DNA of 40,648 bases from positions 1 to 40,648 of the forward strand of contig JANTQF010000323.1 of the NCBI GenBank assembly GCA_032988165.1, in the 5' to 3' direction. The position numbers and the translations under genes are program-made. Below, in pieces: positions 1-11,482 of the stretch. How positions within the stretch are numbered: position 1 is the stretch's first letter; the number at the start of each line of letters is the position of its first letter. Below the pieces are notes generated by a model that saw nothing but the letters and a program-made list of their open reading frames with translations, was not told the origin of the DNA and did no database searches. This stretch comes from Emmonsiellopsis sp. PD_33 (lineage: Eukaryota; Ascomycota; Eurotiomycetes; Onygenales; Ajellomycetaceae).

Positions 1-1253
1 TGTGCCTAGAACATACAGAGCGAAAACCAAGCCAAGGGACGGATCTTCGCCGAAGACGCGTGGAAAGAAGACCCGGTGGAGCTGGACTCTAGTGGGACAG
101 TGGGAAGAGGGGGGGGGGGGGGGGGGGAGGGGGGGGGAGGGGGGGGGGGAGGGAGAGGGAGAGGGGGACTGCTAGGAGGTAGGTTAGCGGGTTGAGGAGG
201 AGGCGGGGAATGGCGTTGGTGAAGTAGTAGTGCCAGGGTGAGGTGCCCCAGGCGGATGCTTGGCCGGAGAGGACGTTGAATTTGAATGCGGAGAACTCGG
301 GCCAGAGCGGGAATTGTTGCCAAAATAAAGAGTCGGTAAAGATAGTGGTTGTGAGCCCGACGTAGAGCCCCACGATGGCCGCGGGGATGATGTGGTGGCG
401 GAGGTTTATGAGACGTTTAGACCACAGGTAGAGCGTTGTGGTAGCCAGGAGGAGGGCGAGTTCCGAGCGGAAGATGATCCCCGCGAGGGTGAGGAGGTAG
501 AGGGAGAGACGGTATCGACGACGATATTGTGGCTGCCGCATCTTTTCTGGATATTCTGGGAGCAGGTATCGGAACGCCAGCGTGCCTGTACATTGTTACA
601 ACTTGGAAGCGATCAAATGAAAGGGGCGGGGGGAATCTTACTGATACCGAAAGCAAACATGTTTGGAAGCGTCCGAGAGGCGTAATATATGACATGGAAC
701 TGGCTGGCCTGGAATAAGATATACCAGACGAAAACATTCCTGCCAAACGCCCGTCGAACGCCATTCGCATATGCGACGAGCGCAAAGGCATTGAAGGCGC
801 CCAGCACTCCGCGCACTGTAGAGGACGCAAAGAAGTCAACCAAGTTGTCCGCATAAATATATCGTATACCCCCAGCTCAAAACACCGTATGCAGCTCCAT
901 ACCAATCAATTGCCTATCAACCTGCGCATCCAGCCATATCAACGGCTTCGACAGAGTCGCGACGACCAGGGCGCCGACAAAGCTGCGCGGGACAGCGCCC
1001 GGGAAGGAGAAGTGGTCATATTGTGCGCGGAGCTTCCTGGGGTGGTCTCCAGAAGGCAGCCCGTGTTTTAATATGTCGTGGATGGCCTGGATGTTGAAGG
1101 ATTCCTCGACCTTGGTGTAAGGCGAGATGTAGAGGTGGAGGAAGACGAGGACGGGGAAGAGACAGGGCAGTAACCAGTCTGTAGTATAATTAGCAGATGT
1201 TAATAATGTTAGAGAGCTATTCTCGTATTTCACTCACCTGTGAGCCGGGCCAT
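1..1253 (-). CDS. ALG12: Dolichyl-P-Man alpha-1,6-mannosyltransferase ALG12 (3' end outside the window)
   Basis: GT22-family ER membrane mannosyltransferase that adds the eighth mannose to the lipid-linked N-glycan precursor. Exons read on the minus strand: 1253-1238 (MARLT), 1178-903, 815-642, and 585 down to the G-rich tract. All junctions are GT/AG and phase-consistent. Exon 2 carries the ALG12 hallmark PYTKVEESFN and the block YDHFSFPGAVPRSF; exon 3 carries FQASQFHVIYYASRTLPNMFAFG; exon 4 has hydrophobic membrane segments. The exon-4 frame enters a poly-G/C tract (about 110-150, poly-proline in translation) and stops at 89-91. Beyond the tract, 17-90 resembles the next conserved block (hydrophobic, ending ..L) only in the other frames, just before a GTATGT donor at 16-11. 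This implies an indel, a repeat-length error or an unseen intron. The start is the only ATG giving the short MARLT exon. Family assignment is secure; the C-terminal reading is not. Confidence 0.88.
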
Positions 1254-1575
1254 TGTCTCATTGCGCAGTGGTTGTCGAGGCGCAAGATGGAGGTTGGAGG
1301 TTGAGGTTGTCTGCGCGTGTTTTGTTCCTGGCCAAATCCAAAAAGTGTCGTCACCGTCTGTCTCGACCTCGCCTCGCCTCGACTTCATCTTGACAACTTG
1401 CCCTCTCCCACCCTCCTCCGTCTATTTAGATAAATACACACCACCACACAGCCCCGCCTCCCGCTCCCGGCCAGTCGCCTCCCTATTTAACCCAACCATT
1501 ATCCATGCGAACATAACCCGCCTCCCCTCCCCTCCCCGTCCCCGTCGCAAGCCAGCAAACCAAAGAACAGACGCC
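1254..1575. promoter_or_regulatory. Shared divergent promoter of ALG12 and YOS1
   Basis: Only 322 bp separate the two start codons, which face away from each other, so both promoters must lie here or overlap. The stretch is pyrimidine-rich on the plus strand (runs such as CCTCGCCTCG and CCTCCCCTCCCC), as is common just upstream of fungal starts. A TATTTA-like segment lies near 1482-1490. No specific factor site is claimed. Confidence 0.5.
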
Positions 1576-2144
1576 ATGTTTCTCTTCGGCCTGGGGAAGC
1601 TCCTATACGGTAAACATACCCCCCTAGCACTCTCTCCTCTACCCCGTCCACCCATACAAATCAATATCTAACTATAACAACCCCGCTTCCAGTCATCGTC
1701 CTGCTCGTCAACGCCATCGCCGTCCTCTCCGAAGACCGCTTTCTTGCCCGGAGTAAGACCCCCCCCCCCATATACATACCATATACAGCATGAAACCCCT
1801 TGAAATACATACAAACCACACTCCATGTCCCAACCAAAGCTAACATCTCATTTCCCGAAAAAAACCAGTTGGCTGGGGCCGCACGCAATATGACCCAGGC
1901 TTCGGCGCGGCCCCGGATAGCACGAGCATTAAAGCGAAGTCTGTGAATTTGATAGCAAGTGTGCGGACGGTTATGAGGAGTACGTTTCTTCTCTTCCTCT
2001 CTCTCCCCCCCCCCAATCCTTCTCTCTCTGCGCCGCAATGACGAGTTATGAATGGGTTGAAAAACTGACGGTTTGAGTAATCATTTAGTCCCCCTCATCG
2101 CAATCAACCTGATAATCATAGTTTACGAAATCATCCTGGGATAA
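1576..2144 (+). CDS. YOS1: Yos1-like ER-Golgi transport protein (IER3IP1 family)
   Basis: Small membrane protein of the Yip1-Yif1-Yos1 complex of COPII vesicles. Four exons: 1576-1609, 1693-1752, 1869-1979 and 2089-2144, each with GT/AG borders and continuous phase, giving 86 residues, close to the yeast protein's length. The start MFLFGLGKLLY, the block VNAIAVLSEDRFLARIGW and the hydrophobic C-terminus (PLIAINLIIIVYEIILG) match the family from end to end. The two hydrophobic ends flank a short polar middle, as expected of a two-pass protein. No exon alone would be a convincing ORF; the gene is visible only after splicing. It faces ALG12 across a shared promoter and converges on creB. Confidence 0.93.
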
Positions 2145-3518
2145 TACAAAAAAGAAAAAAAAATTACCATACGAAAAATGCGAGCGATATCTGTTTTTGT
2201 CTATTATCTTTTTCGAAAAAGAAATATATAATGCTATACCTTCCTTATTCATACAGATATGGGCCTTTCCTTTGCTCGTTCGAGTTCAGAGAGACACCTC
2301 TCTTAGTTCCCTGGCTTAAATATCAAGATGAGAAGATATATATATATATGACATTTATGACATGACGATACTTAATGAACGGCACCCCATCCCATCCCAT
2401 CCCATCCCATCTTCCACAGTTCCGTTCCATCCATCCTCTCCACCCCTCCTTTTGAGACAATTCATTACCTGCTTACATATGGACGTGAATGGGGAAGAAG
2501 AAGAAGAGGAAGAAGAGAAAAAAAATATACAGCAGAATTCAATTCAAAAATACAAAAAAGGGGGTATTCCAAACCATCCATCCATCCATCCATCCATCCG
2601 TTCACTGGCATATTATATACAAGAAAGAGGAGCTTAAAATAAGGCCCCTAGATCTTAATAAATAGACATAGGTGTGAGGTAGGTAGGTAGGGAAGCTATA
2701 TGAAAGAGTTAAATAAATACATTGAAGAAAGGAGAACAGACCATTATCCCATCCAGATAATAATATGGATAATAGGGATATGGAGTGAACCCATCCATCC
2801 ATTATCATCATCATCACCAGCTTAAAACCAGCTCAAGAAACAAAAACCAGGGTCAAAAAACGGTCCTATCTAGACGGACAGATAGACAGACAGACAGCCA
2901 GCAGCGTCATGGTATCAAGAATAGGGGAGGAAAGTAGGGAGTGAGTAGGGGTAAATATGCAAATCAATAGATAAAGATGAAGATAAAATAGATCACAGTG
3001 AAGTTTGATAGTTTCCACTTCCTACATGCATGTAGGAGGACATGATATATATCAAAGATCAAAAATAAAAAGGCCAAAAAAAAAAATGCCACCCTGGTGA
3101 GTGAAGTCCGGCCAATCAATCAACCAATCAATTAACCAGTACATGTAGTAGAAAACGTTGAAAAAGTAATTTTGCCCATAGATATAAACAAGTTGGGTAT
3201 TTTGGGTGGGATGGATGAGATGAGAAAAAAAAAGTATTAGGCAAAACAGGAGAGTGGGAAAGAAAATGTAAAACTATTCCAACCACTCCTTAAAGTCACC
3301 AAAGTTTCAACAAGAAATTATATGTACGGTATGACCCGACTCGTGGAGACACAAAATGTGGATAAAGAAAAACTATAGACAAGAAAATGGAGGGGTATGT
3401 AATGTTCGGGAAAATCAGACAAGACACTTTCCATTTCCATTCCGTCATCTCCTCAGATCGCGTTGTAAATAAGCATGGATGGTTTAATACGGGAGAAGAA
3501 TGTTTGATGAATGCAAAG
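2145..3518. repeat. Convergent intergenic region with microsatellites
   Basis: Gap between the 3' ends of YOS1 and creB. It holds a (TA)n run near 2335-2349, CATCC-type repeats near 2383-2412, a GAA/GAG purine tract near 2494-2523, a (CCAT)n run near 2572-2600, GGTAG/GATAG/CAGA short repeats (2676-2692, 2880-2900) and several A-runs (2150-2163, 3077-3086, 3226-3234). No credible gene was seen in any frame. Confidence 0.7.
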
Positions 3519-6170
3519 TTATATCACACTAAATGACTTCTTTCTTAGGCTGAAACGGCTTCGCTTGGTAGTGGCCTGCTTCGGTGGCTTTGTGTGGTGG
3601 CTATCGTTTGGCTCCTCAGGCAGCGGCGGTATTGGTGGTCGTACCTTCATATTAGTGATGGCGTTGGGTGGTGGTACCTGTGCAGTTGCTGGGAATGTTG
3701 TATATCGAGGCTGTTCGGTCATGGCTCTTTGTGGTGGCGGTGGTTTCACAGGTTCGCCTTTGAGAGGTTCATTTATCGTAGTATTTTCAACTGCCGGCTC
3801 TGGGCTGGGTTTGGTGGCCGGATTGGACGAGGGCAGTATGGGTACTGGTGGTACATCTGGTGCTTTAGAGACCCTATCTTTCTCTTTGGACAGTCTACCG
3901 TGACTCAGACTACGGCTCCCAAGCTTAAACCGGGTGAGACTACCGGTAAGGCCTCCAGATGAGCCGTTTTCCTTGACGTTGCGACGGTCCTCCTCGGCCT
4001 TGGAAACCTTGCTCGCTTCCATCGCAGCTTTGAGCTCAGCATCCTGTTTCTTTGCAGTTTCCCTATATCTCGTCTCTATATCCTTTCGTCTTTGCTTTTC
4101 TGCCTTCTCTCTTTCCTTCTCCGCGGCTTTCTCTGCAGCTTTCCGCTCCTTTTCCTCCTTTGCCCGCTCTTTTTTAGCATGGACATCGCTCTTCTTAGAA
4201 GTTAGCGGGAGAGGAGGGGAAAGAGGGGTGGGCGGGAGAGGTGGAAGAGGCGAGGGCGTTGCATTTTCAGGATGCGTAGATTGCTGAGGCGCAGTTGGGG
4301 CTTTCTTCAGGGGCGAAAACCCGTGAGTTTCTGCAGGAGCGGGTGCGGCAGTGTTCACTCGATTGATGTCTTGAAAGCCACTCAGCGATCCGTTCATTTT
4401 GTGTTGCAGAGGAGAGACCAAGTCTTTCGTATCCACTGATGCTCGGGTTGCGGCGGCCGCTGGGGTTTTCCTCTCTTGCTCTTGTTCCTTTTGCATCGCC
4501 TCAAACGTCGTTTCCTGGTAAAAGAGCACATAGGCGCAGGCCAATCCAGGGCGATCACCGAAGAAATTCTGTACATAACTCTTATCCACAGGTTCCACCA
4601 TTTCATCGTCGAACAGTAGCCATCCTCTATCTGGTGTTTTAATGATGGCAACGTAGTGCCCATGGTAGGGGCCGCCCCCGATATGAACAACCACGGCGTA
4701 AAGTTCGTAAAGGCGATCTGGATCTTCCGCATCATCTGTAGTATTAAATAATCGAAGGTAGTAAGGGTATACCACTCTATGAAATAGTTTTTGCAGTCGT
4801 TGCAAGTCTTCTGTATACTTGAAGCGTTTCAAGTGAAGCGCTAGAATGCGCGGCAAACGTTTGATTTTCATTCGTTTTTCAGCTTCCTGCAACCCCCCGC
4901 AAGTGTCGCAATGGAACTTATTGCGCTCGCAAAGCATTTCTTCTTCTGAGAATTTGCGCAAGCACGACGTAACCGACGAATGTTGATCAAGATCGACAGA
5001 TAAATCCAAAAAGACCTCATCCCTTTGTGACACTTTTTCGCACGTAAGACATTGTGTTTCTGAAGTTAGCGTGCCTTCAAACAGTTCATGCACCCAGCGC
5101 GTGGTATTAGGCGACCTAGAGCCATTGGAAGCTGTCAATGTTGTCGCGACAGATCCCGTGGTTGTGGCCTGCTCGGATGCATCCCCGCTTTCCGAATGTT
5201 GGTCTGGTTCCACGGCCGGCAAGCGTTTTGCTTCTGCTTCCACATTGGCAACCACTTCGTTTAATAATAAATTAAGAAATTCGTGTGCGTCCTGGTGCAT
5301 TGCCGTTCTAAACATTTCATGCTCTCGCCGTAATACCTCGAGGAAGGTGTAGGGACGAATCACCCCCATCCGCTCCTGGCTGGCAACGACTGCCTCAAAA
5401 ATGTCCTTTAGCGACGTAAATAAGGATTCCTGCATTCCGTAGCTGGCCGCATTATCTGTCGTTTCTAGTAGCGGAAGCGTATTGATGGCCACTTTTTTCT
5501 TATATTCCGGCGAGTCCTTGTCCTCTGGTTTCTGGGGTTGCATGGGAACAACGCCAGGACCCCTCATGGTAGGAGTTACGGCAGGCTTTTTTGGAGGTTC
5601 CTCTATCTGGGCATCTGGGTCTGGATAGCGTAGATTCTTTGCGAGGGCGGTGTTGAGAGCTTCGATGGGGGCGCGTCTAGGGTAGTTGATGACGGATTCT
5701 CGAAAGGGAACTGAGTAATAAAGACATTGAAGAATCGAATTGCAGTAGCTATGTTCGTCAGCAATGGGGGTTGTCTGTGTGGTGAGCATCGTACTGACCA
5801 TGTATTACCATATTGGGCCTAAAGCAGCATTAGCATCCTAGCACGGACAGACCGTAAAATATCTGGGGCAGCTCACGTTTTCCATTCCAAAAAATTTATC
5901 ACTTCCGTCATGTCGCAAAGGGCCTACATCCAATAGCATCCTCTCTAGGGGGGTCATGGGTGGGGGGGCATGGTCCTTTTTGGCGGGGGAGGAGGTAGAG
6001 GCAGGATTGCCGGATCCCTAAATATCGCAACCACACACACATATGAGTATTTTGGTAGAGATCGAAGAGCGGAACGCGAGCAGAACCGCCTGATCGTGGT
6101 AAAATTCAAACTTGGGAGTGAAGGGGCAGCGTACCGCGTTGCCTCTGAACTTGCCGAAAAAGGGTGCCAT
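3519..6170 (-). CDS. creB: Ubiquitin C-terminal hydrolase CreB (USP12/46 type)
   Basis: Cysteine deubiquitinase known from Aspergillus carbon catabolite repression, where it works with the WD40 partner CreC. Four exons: 6170-6135 (MAPFFGKFRGNA), 6017-5877, a 20-nt micro-exon 5818-5799, and 5748-3519; about 808 residues. The Cys box reads YGNTCYCNSILQ with catalytic Cys about residue 66. Zinc-type cysteines lie at about 299, 302, 346 and 349. The His box is GPYHGHYVA (about residue 430) and WLLFDDEMV supplies the acidic residues. The tail is low complexity: a charged Lys/Glu coiled-coil stretch, then Pro-rich sequence, ending KKSFSVI. Upstream exons were found by continuity with CreB (PLERML, DGSDKFFGMEN). 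The micro-exon adds Ala-Gln just before the Cys box, which is odd and may mark a misplaced splice site. The rest is unambiguous. Confidence 0.92.
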
Positions 6171-6760
6171 GTTGGAGATGAGTGGCTGGACAACAAGGCG
6201 CCGCAACCCTTCACGCACGGCCGCCGCACTGCGGCAGACCTCGTCTAGGCTGCTGGATAGCGAATGACGGGTCGCGTCAATGCGGAGGAGGGAAGAAACA
6301 GCACGATTGAAGCAGAAGCGGAGAAGACGGAGGGCGGCAGGCGGGAGTGGACAAGGCCGAGGATGCGACAAAGAGAATGGCGGTGGAGGGAGGGGGCGGA
6401 CACGGGTGTTTCAGGGGCGGAAATAAGGGCAATTCGGCGGCGAAGAGGCGGGAGACAGCCAGCGGGCAGCCAGGGAGAGGAGGAGGGTGTTGTTGTTGGG
6501 GGGAGAAGGGTGCGCGACGGGTGAGGAGGCTAAGGTAGCGTGGGACGGGAGCAGCCAAGAACAGAACAGAACAGAACACGAGAGAGGGAGAGGGAGAACG
6601 AGGGGAAGGGAGTCGACGAAGGAAAAGAGAAACGGGGACAGAGACAGGGAGGGACAGGGAGAGGGAGGAGAGGAGAGAGGAGGAGAGAAGAATGACGAGG
6701 GAGAGACGAAGAGAGGAGAAGGTCACTAATGCTACGGGCAGCCTGTGTGCCGTCAAGTTA
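6171..6760 (-). promoter_or_regulatory. Pyrimidine-rich leader/promoter of creB
   Basis: Directly upstream of the creB start, the minus strand is almost entirely C and T (plus strand GAGA/GGA runs, especially 6550-6720). Long CT tracts are typical of fungal promoters and 5' leaders near the transcription start. The proline/serine ORFs across this tract in both directions are composition artefacts. Confidence 0.45.
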
Positions 6761-8735
6761 GCGTTGGGGGCCGGGTATGGGCCAGCAGGTACCTCGCCGC
6801 CCAGATTCCGCGGGGAGGTACATTGCAATCAATAATAATAACCCCATCGTCGCACCGCTTCTCCCACGCGGCGGGCTGCAACCCTGGCCTATCCCCAAAT
6901 CCAGGCGGAGTCCCCGTCTGTCTCGCGCGTATTCCCCGGCGCCTCTCTCTCTGGGTTACTCGGTGCCACCCTGCTCGGTAAGGCTGACGGATGCGTCTTC
7001 GATGAGGTTCTAGTTAACTCTGTATCTATATAGTTAATCTTATCGCAACACCGCTGATCGACCTGCCTCCACCATCCCCCAAAAAAGCAAATACTACTGC
7101 TTGGAAGCTTCGCGAACTCTTGCTCGAGCCTGGAGACTGGGTCTGCCCCTTGATCCTGGCCGTTTGGTTGCGTTGAGGTTACGGACCCCAAGTATTCGTC
7201 CACAGCGGAGGGGACACCTCATGGCAATTATTAGTTACTACTAATTTAGATATTGATATGGCTTGCATATTCACCCGTTTTCTATTTGCGGTCAGCTATC
7301 AACCCCGGATTCCCAACAATCTCCTCGCCCGGGTGGACTCTCGGGATGCACATCCACCGGATATATCCCCTAGTCCCGTCTCTTTCCTGGTCAGCCTGCT
7401 GTCAAAAGGCAAGCCACGAGGCCAGTGGGCTGGCGGCTAGCTTCACTAAATTAACTCCCAGCTAGCTAATAAAGAGTTGCATCCAGCATCTCTTCGGCTC
7501 GACGGAAAAAAAAAGAGTTGCATCCCTCCCCCGGACTCTCCACCAACCAACCAGCACATCGCATCGACCACCCCTCTTTTCAGACCCCAAACCTTGAGAT
7601 CGAACGGACATTTCGTTTCCTTGCCTTGCCTTCTTGGAAGTCATTCCCCAGCTTAGCGCGCCAAATAATCTTGTAAAAGAGACAGAGCATGACGGAGGGT
7701 GAATGTTACTATTAGTTACACTACGGACATCAACTATTGAAACCCCCGCCATGCGATTCAGCCCAGCCCCGCCACAACTTATATTTATAATAGCTAACCA
7801 ACCTCATCTCTCCATCCATTCAACTCACGCGTTTCTACTTCGCACACCCTTCCCATCCGTAATCATCCTCGTGTGCCGTGTGACGTCGGGAACACGGGGG
7901 CTGACTGACCAACAGTGGTCTATCTGTCTGCCTATTACCTGTTCGTCTGCCCACCCCTACATCTGAGTATGTAGATAATTGAAGTTATGACAATGTTTTC
8001 TACCACCAACCACTTACTTACCAACTACTTCAACTATGTAACTACAGCCTTGTTAACTTACCACCCAGTCAGTTCTCAAAAGGCGGGGCAAGATTTTCCC
8101 ACTACCCCAGGCTCCATCCAGTCCCGCATGCACCCAGCAAAAACAGCGCTTGAGCGTGCTTATTATATGCATGTATGTATACGTCTGCGTCTGCGTGTGC
8201 GTCTACGTGTGTATCCCCGGGGATTCTCGGAAAATTTAACGTCCCTGTAATTAGTAAAAGAAGGGTCCAGATACTGTGTAACGTAGTAAGTAGTACTTAC
8301 ATGTATACGTGATCAGCCATGGGCAGCGAGCGATATCTATATTACATCATATGCAAGTTAATTAGTTGCCTGCCTGCCTTTAATAAGGAGGTGATCATAT
8401 GTAGATGGATCTAGATGGGTATCGGTCCGGTTGTTGAGATCCTTCCCGAGCAGGGTGTGGATATCAATGCGGTGACAAGAGGGGACTATAAATATTGCCC
8501 TCCAGTTGTGGATATTCACGCTGTGAAAATTGCTGCTTGTTCACGGAGCTGACAGAGAGATTCAAATGAGAGGAGGCAGACATTTCTAGACAGAGAAAAA
8601 GGAAAGAATAGATGGACGTGGTGCAGCGCGAGGAGCTGCATGGTGAGAGGTGCTGCGGGCCGCCAAGAACGTGGCGGGCCCAGCAGCGTAGGCACGATTA
8701 TCAGACATTTGCTCGTCTCATTTCAGAGTATCATT
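6761..8735. other. Long intergenic region between creB and the AIM9-like gene
   Basis: About 2 kb with no ORF showing domain-like sequence. It contains short direct repeats (AAAAAAGAGTTGCATCC-like pair near 7473-7525), a near-alternating purine/pyrimidine stretch near 8165-8213 (TGTATGTATACGTCTGCGTCTGCGTG type) and TAC-rich segments near 8284-8305. The 3' part presumably holds the promoter and leader of the gene starting at 8736. No RNA gene was recognised. Confidence 0.5.
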
Positions 8736-10636
8736 ATGCTCAGACGACCAGCACCCTTTGCCAGGTGCATCAGTTGTATTTCGCCTGCTTTCCAGCCTGC
8801 CCTTTATCGCCAACTACCGTCGCACCCATTGAGGATAGGTGCGAAGCTGAGTTCCCCACAGCCCAGCGCATATTACCCCAGGACGTCAAGGCCATTCTCC
8901 GGAAACACAGTATACCCAGCCCCAAGTATGTATGAATCCACCGATTAAAATGGGGTGCTAACACTCCTCCTTAAGGCCAAGGTCAAGATCCGTGCTCGTA
9001 CACAGCAGGACACTTCCTCCATCAGGATGAGCTCCAACGCGACGCACGGCATGTCCAGTTCAGTTTCTCGACATTATGTGAGGTTGCCATTGGTCTGTGT
9101 CAGGGCGCATCTCGTGTCGCAAGCTATGAAAAGAAGGAGGGCGGTTATAACAGAGTTTTCGTCCTCGCCCTTGACAATGGCCAGCGCCTTGTGGCTAGAA
9201 TACCTACGCGAGTTGCTGGTGCGCCACGACTGACGACGAATTCAGAGGTCGCCACAATCGCATATCGTAAGTCATCCAGGCTGAATTAGTATTCAATGCC
9301 TTACGATTTATACAGTACAGTCTAAGACCTCACTCCCTCTTCCCAAAATCTTGGGCTGGAACGACGACCCTAGCAACCCCGTTGGTGTAGAATACATCAT
9401 CCAAGAGCATGTTGACGGCGTCCTGTTACATGAGCAATGGCCTCAGATGGACGGACTCCAACATATGCAATGCACCAAACACCTGTCCCTGAAGACTCCG
9501 GCGATGACATCGCTCAACTTCCCAGCTTATGGGAACATTTACTTCTCCGATGCACCGATCGACGCAGCTCTCAAAGTGCCACTGCAAGACGATGACCGAT
9601 TCTGCATCGGACCGTATTGTAGCCCGTTGTTTTGGCACCGTGGGGCCGGGGAGCCTGAGCTTTATGGGGAGCCAAGTGGAAATTATGGTCCATGTACGCC
9701 TTCTCTGCCCGGTTTATCTACGTACAGCCCGGTTCTAACAGTTGTATTGTAGGGAAGACGCTTGATGACTATGTAACTGGGCTAATAGGCACCGCGCTCT
9801 CCCGTATACCCAAGCAGCCGGATAACTACCTCCCATATCGCGGTTCTGTGGAAGAGCATATTCGCCTTGTAAACATCTGTCGAGAAACAATGCATAAACT
9901 AGTGCAAAGCCCTCGCATCCAAGAGTCTGGTATGCCAACACTAATACATGCCGATTATAATAAACGTAATATCTTCGTCTCCTCCGATGATCCGACTACA
10001 ATAACCGGGATAATCGACTGGCAACTAACCTGCGTCGAGCCCGCATTCATATACGCACACATGACCCCAGACTTTGCCGCTCTCCCAGAAACTGACCCAA
10101 GTGAAGAAGAAGACAACAATGAACCAAAATCCAAAGAGGAGGACAACCTTCTCTCCGACCTCTCCATATGCAACCAAACCTACAACGTGATCATGACATA
10201 CAAGAACCCCAAGATCAAACCAGGAAGACTCCTCGACCCTACCCTTTTCCGCCTCTTCCACTACTGCTTCACCACCTGGCGCGACGGCATCCCCGCCATC
10301 CGCCAGGAACTAATCGACCTCAGCGCCCTCTGGGACAAGCCAGAACTCAACTTACCAGCTCCATACCCATACACCCCAAGCGAGCGTGAACTCGCAGAGC
10401 ACAGGAGGCAGTATGAGGATTTCGAAGCAAGGCAGAATCTCAAGACGTGGCTGAGGATATCTCTGCAGACGACGTCGGACGGGTGGATCCCGAATGAGCT
10501 CTGGGAAGACGCGAGAGAGGCGAATAGGATGGCGTATGAGCGGTGGGTGGAAACGGCGAGGGAGGCGGAGGCTCGTGGGGATGATGGTATGACGGTTGAG
10601 AAGGCGGAGAAGTTGTGGCCGTTTGATGAGAGGTAG
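8736..10636 (+). CDS. AIM9/FMP29-like phosphotransferase (APH kinase fold)
   Basis: Four exons: 8736-8925, 8976-9266, 9316-9693 and 9753-10636, GT/AG borders with consistent phase, 580 residues. The N-terminus (MLRRPAPFARCIS...) is Arg-rich and acid-free, like a mitochondrial presequence. Next come YTAGHFLHQDELQRDARHVQF and GGYNRVFVLALDNGQRLVAR, the family's opening blocks and kinase-like N-lobe, then the GWNDDPSNPVGVEYI hinge. The catalytic loop HADYNKRN matches HxDxxxxN (H352, D354, N359) and the metal-binding motif is IIDW (D375). Yeast Aim9 is mitochondrial; the substrate of this large fungal family is unknown to me, so no reaction is assigned. The C-terminus is charged and helical. An upstream in-frame ATG at 8640 would add 32 residues; 8736 was chosen because it starts the presequence. 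All catalytic residues are intact. Confidence 0.85.
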
Positions 10637-11482
10637 ATTAATTGATATCAATTTAGCGACTTTTTCCCTATTTGCCTAGTTACCTATTAATATTTCTTTG
10701 CGTTCAGATACCCTTCTTGGAATATTGCTGAAACTTGGTTCTAGAGGACTTAAACCCATTATTTACGTATTTAGTTGGTTTAGATATTTAGATACTTAAA
10801 GGGGGGCGCCCCTGAGCTGTGCCGGGGTAATAAGCATAGATTACTATCAGGCAGGTCAGATGGATGTAACTACATCACTGTACGTATTTACAATTACATC
10901 AAGAATCAAGCCTACTAGTAAATTAATCTTGGTGCTATTATCTTGTATTCCAATATCTAATAACTAACTACCCACTCCCTTTCCGAACATAATTCTGCGT
11001 TGGCTGGGCCTATGAGCATTCCCAACGGAGTTATGATACCTGGATTAGTGTTTATCAGAGAATAATTTGAAACGCGGCATGTTGCGTGTCTTGTCCAGGC
11101 GTTGGCTCCGGGTGGTAGCAGGAATGTAGATGCAATTGCCAGGGTTTTCTGTTTGAGATGGCATCTGCTTTCGATTTTTGACTGTAAAACGTATGCAGGA
11201 GGTGTATGCAATGGCACAAAGCCATCCTTTCAGCCCGCATACCGGACATAAACAACCTCTGCATGCCGGACATTGATCATTGATGCAGCAGGAGAGATAA
11301 ATTGTTGATGGAAAGGGGGAAACGGGATTACATAAGCTCACCCGGCGCCGGAATATCTCCGTTCCGATCCCGCAGTTCCTGACTCACGGCGGAAAAGAAA
11401 ATATACAAACAAAGCCCGGGGACAAGACAGCTTTATTCCATTCTCTTGCGATATCTCTAGGTTTCTCACTGCTCTGTCTTGC
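10637..11482. other. Intergenic region before HTS1
   Basis: About 850 bp between same-strand genes. It contains the 3' flank of the AIM9-like gene (TTTAG-rich, 10760-10800), a GC-rich palindrome-like patch GGGGGGCGCCCC at 10801-10812, and the HTS1 promoter. A minus-strand ORF with clustered Cys codons (about 11220-11290) has no recognisable domain and was not called. Confidence 0.5.

Noticed and set aside
3511..4287. Plus-strand ORFs opposite the creB C-terminus
   Set aside because: Antisense of the Pro/Lys/Glu-rich CreB tail; composition explains them.
6277..6828. 183-residue Ser/Leu/Pro minus ORF and plus-strand Arg/Glu ORFs
   Set aside because: Pure products of the CT/GA-rich tract upstream of creB; no domain-like sequence.
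11045..11341. Minus ORF with a cysteine cluster (CPACRGCLCPVCGLKG)
   Set aside because: The Cys spacing is suggestive of a zinc motif, but the rest of the ORF is unstructured, no splice model improves it, and it overlaps the HTS1 promoter.
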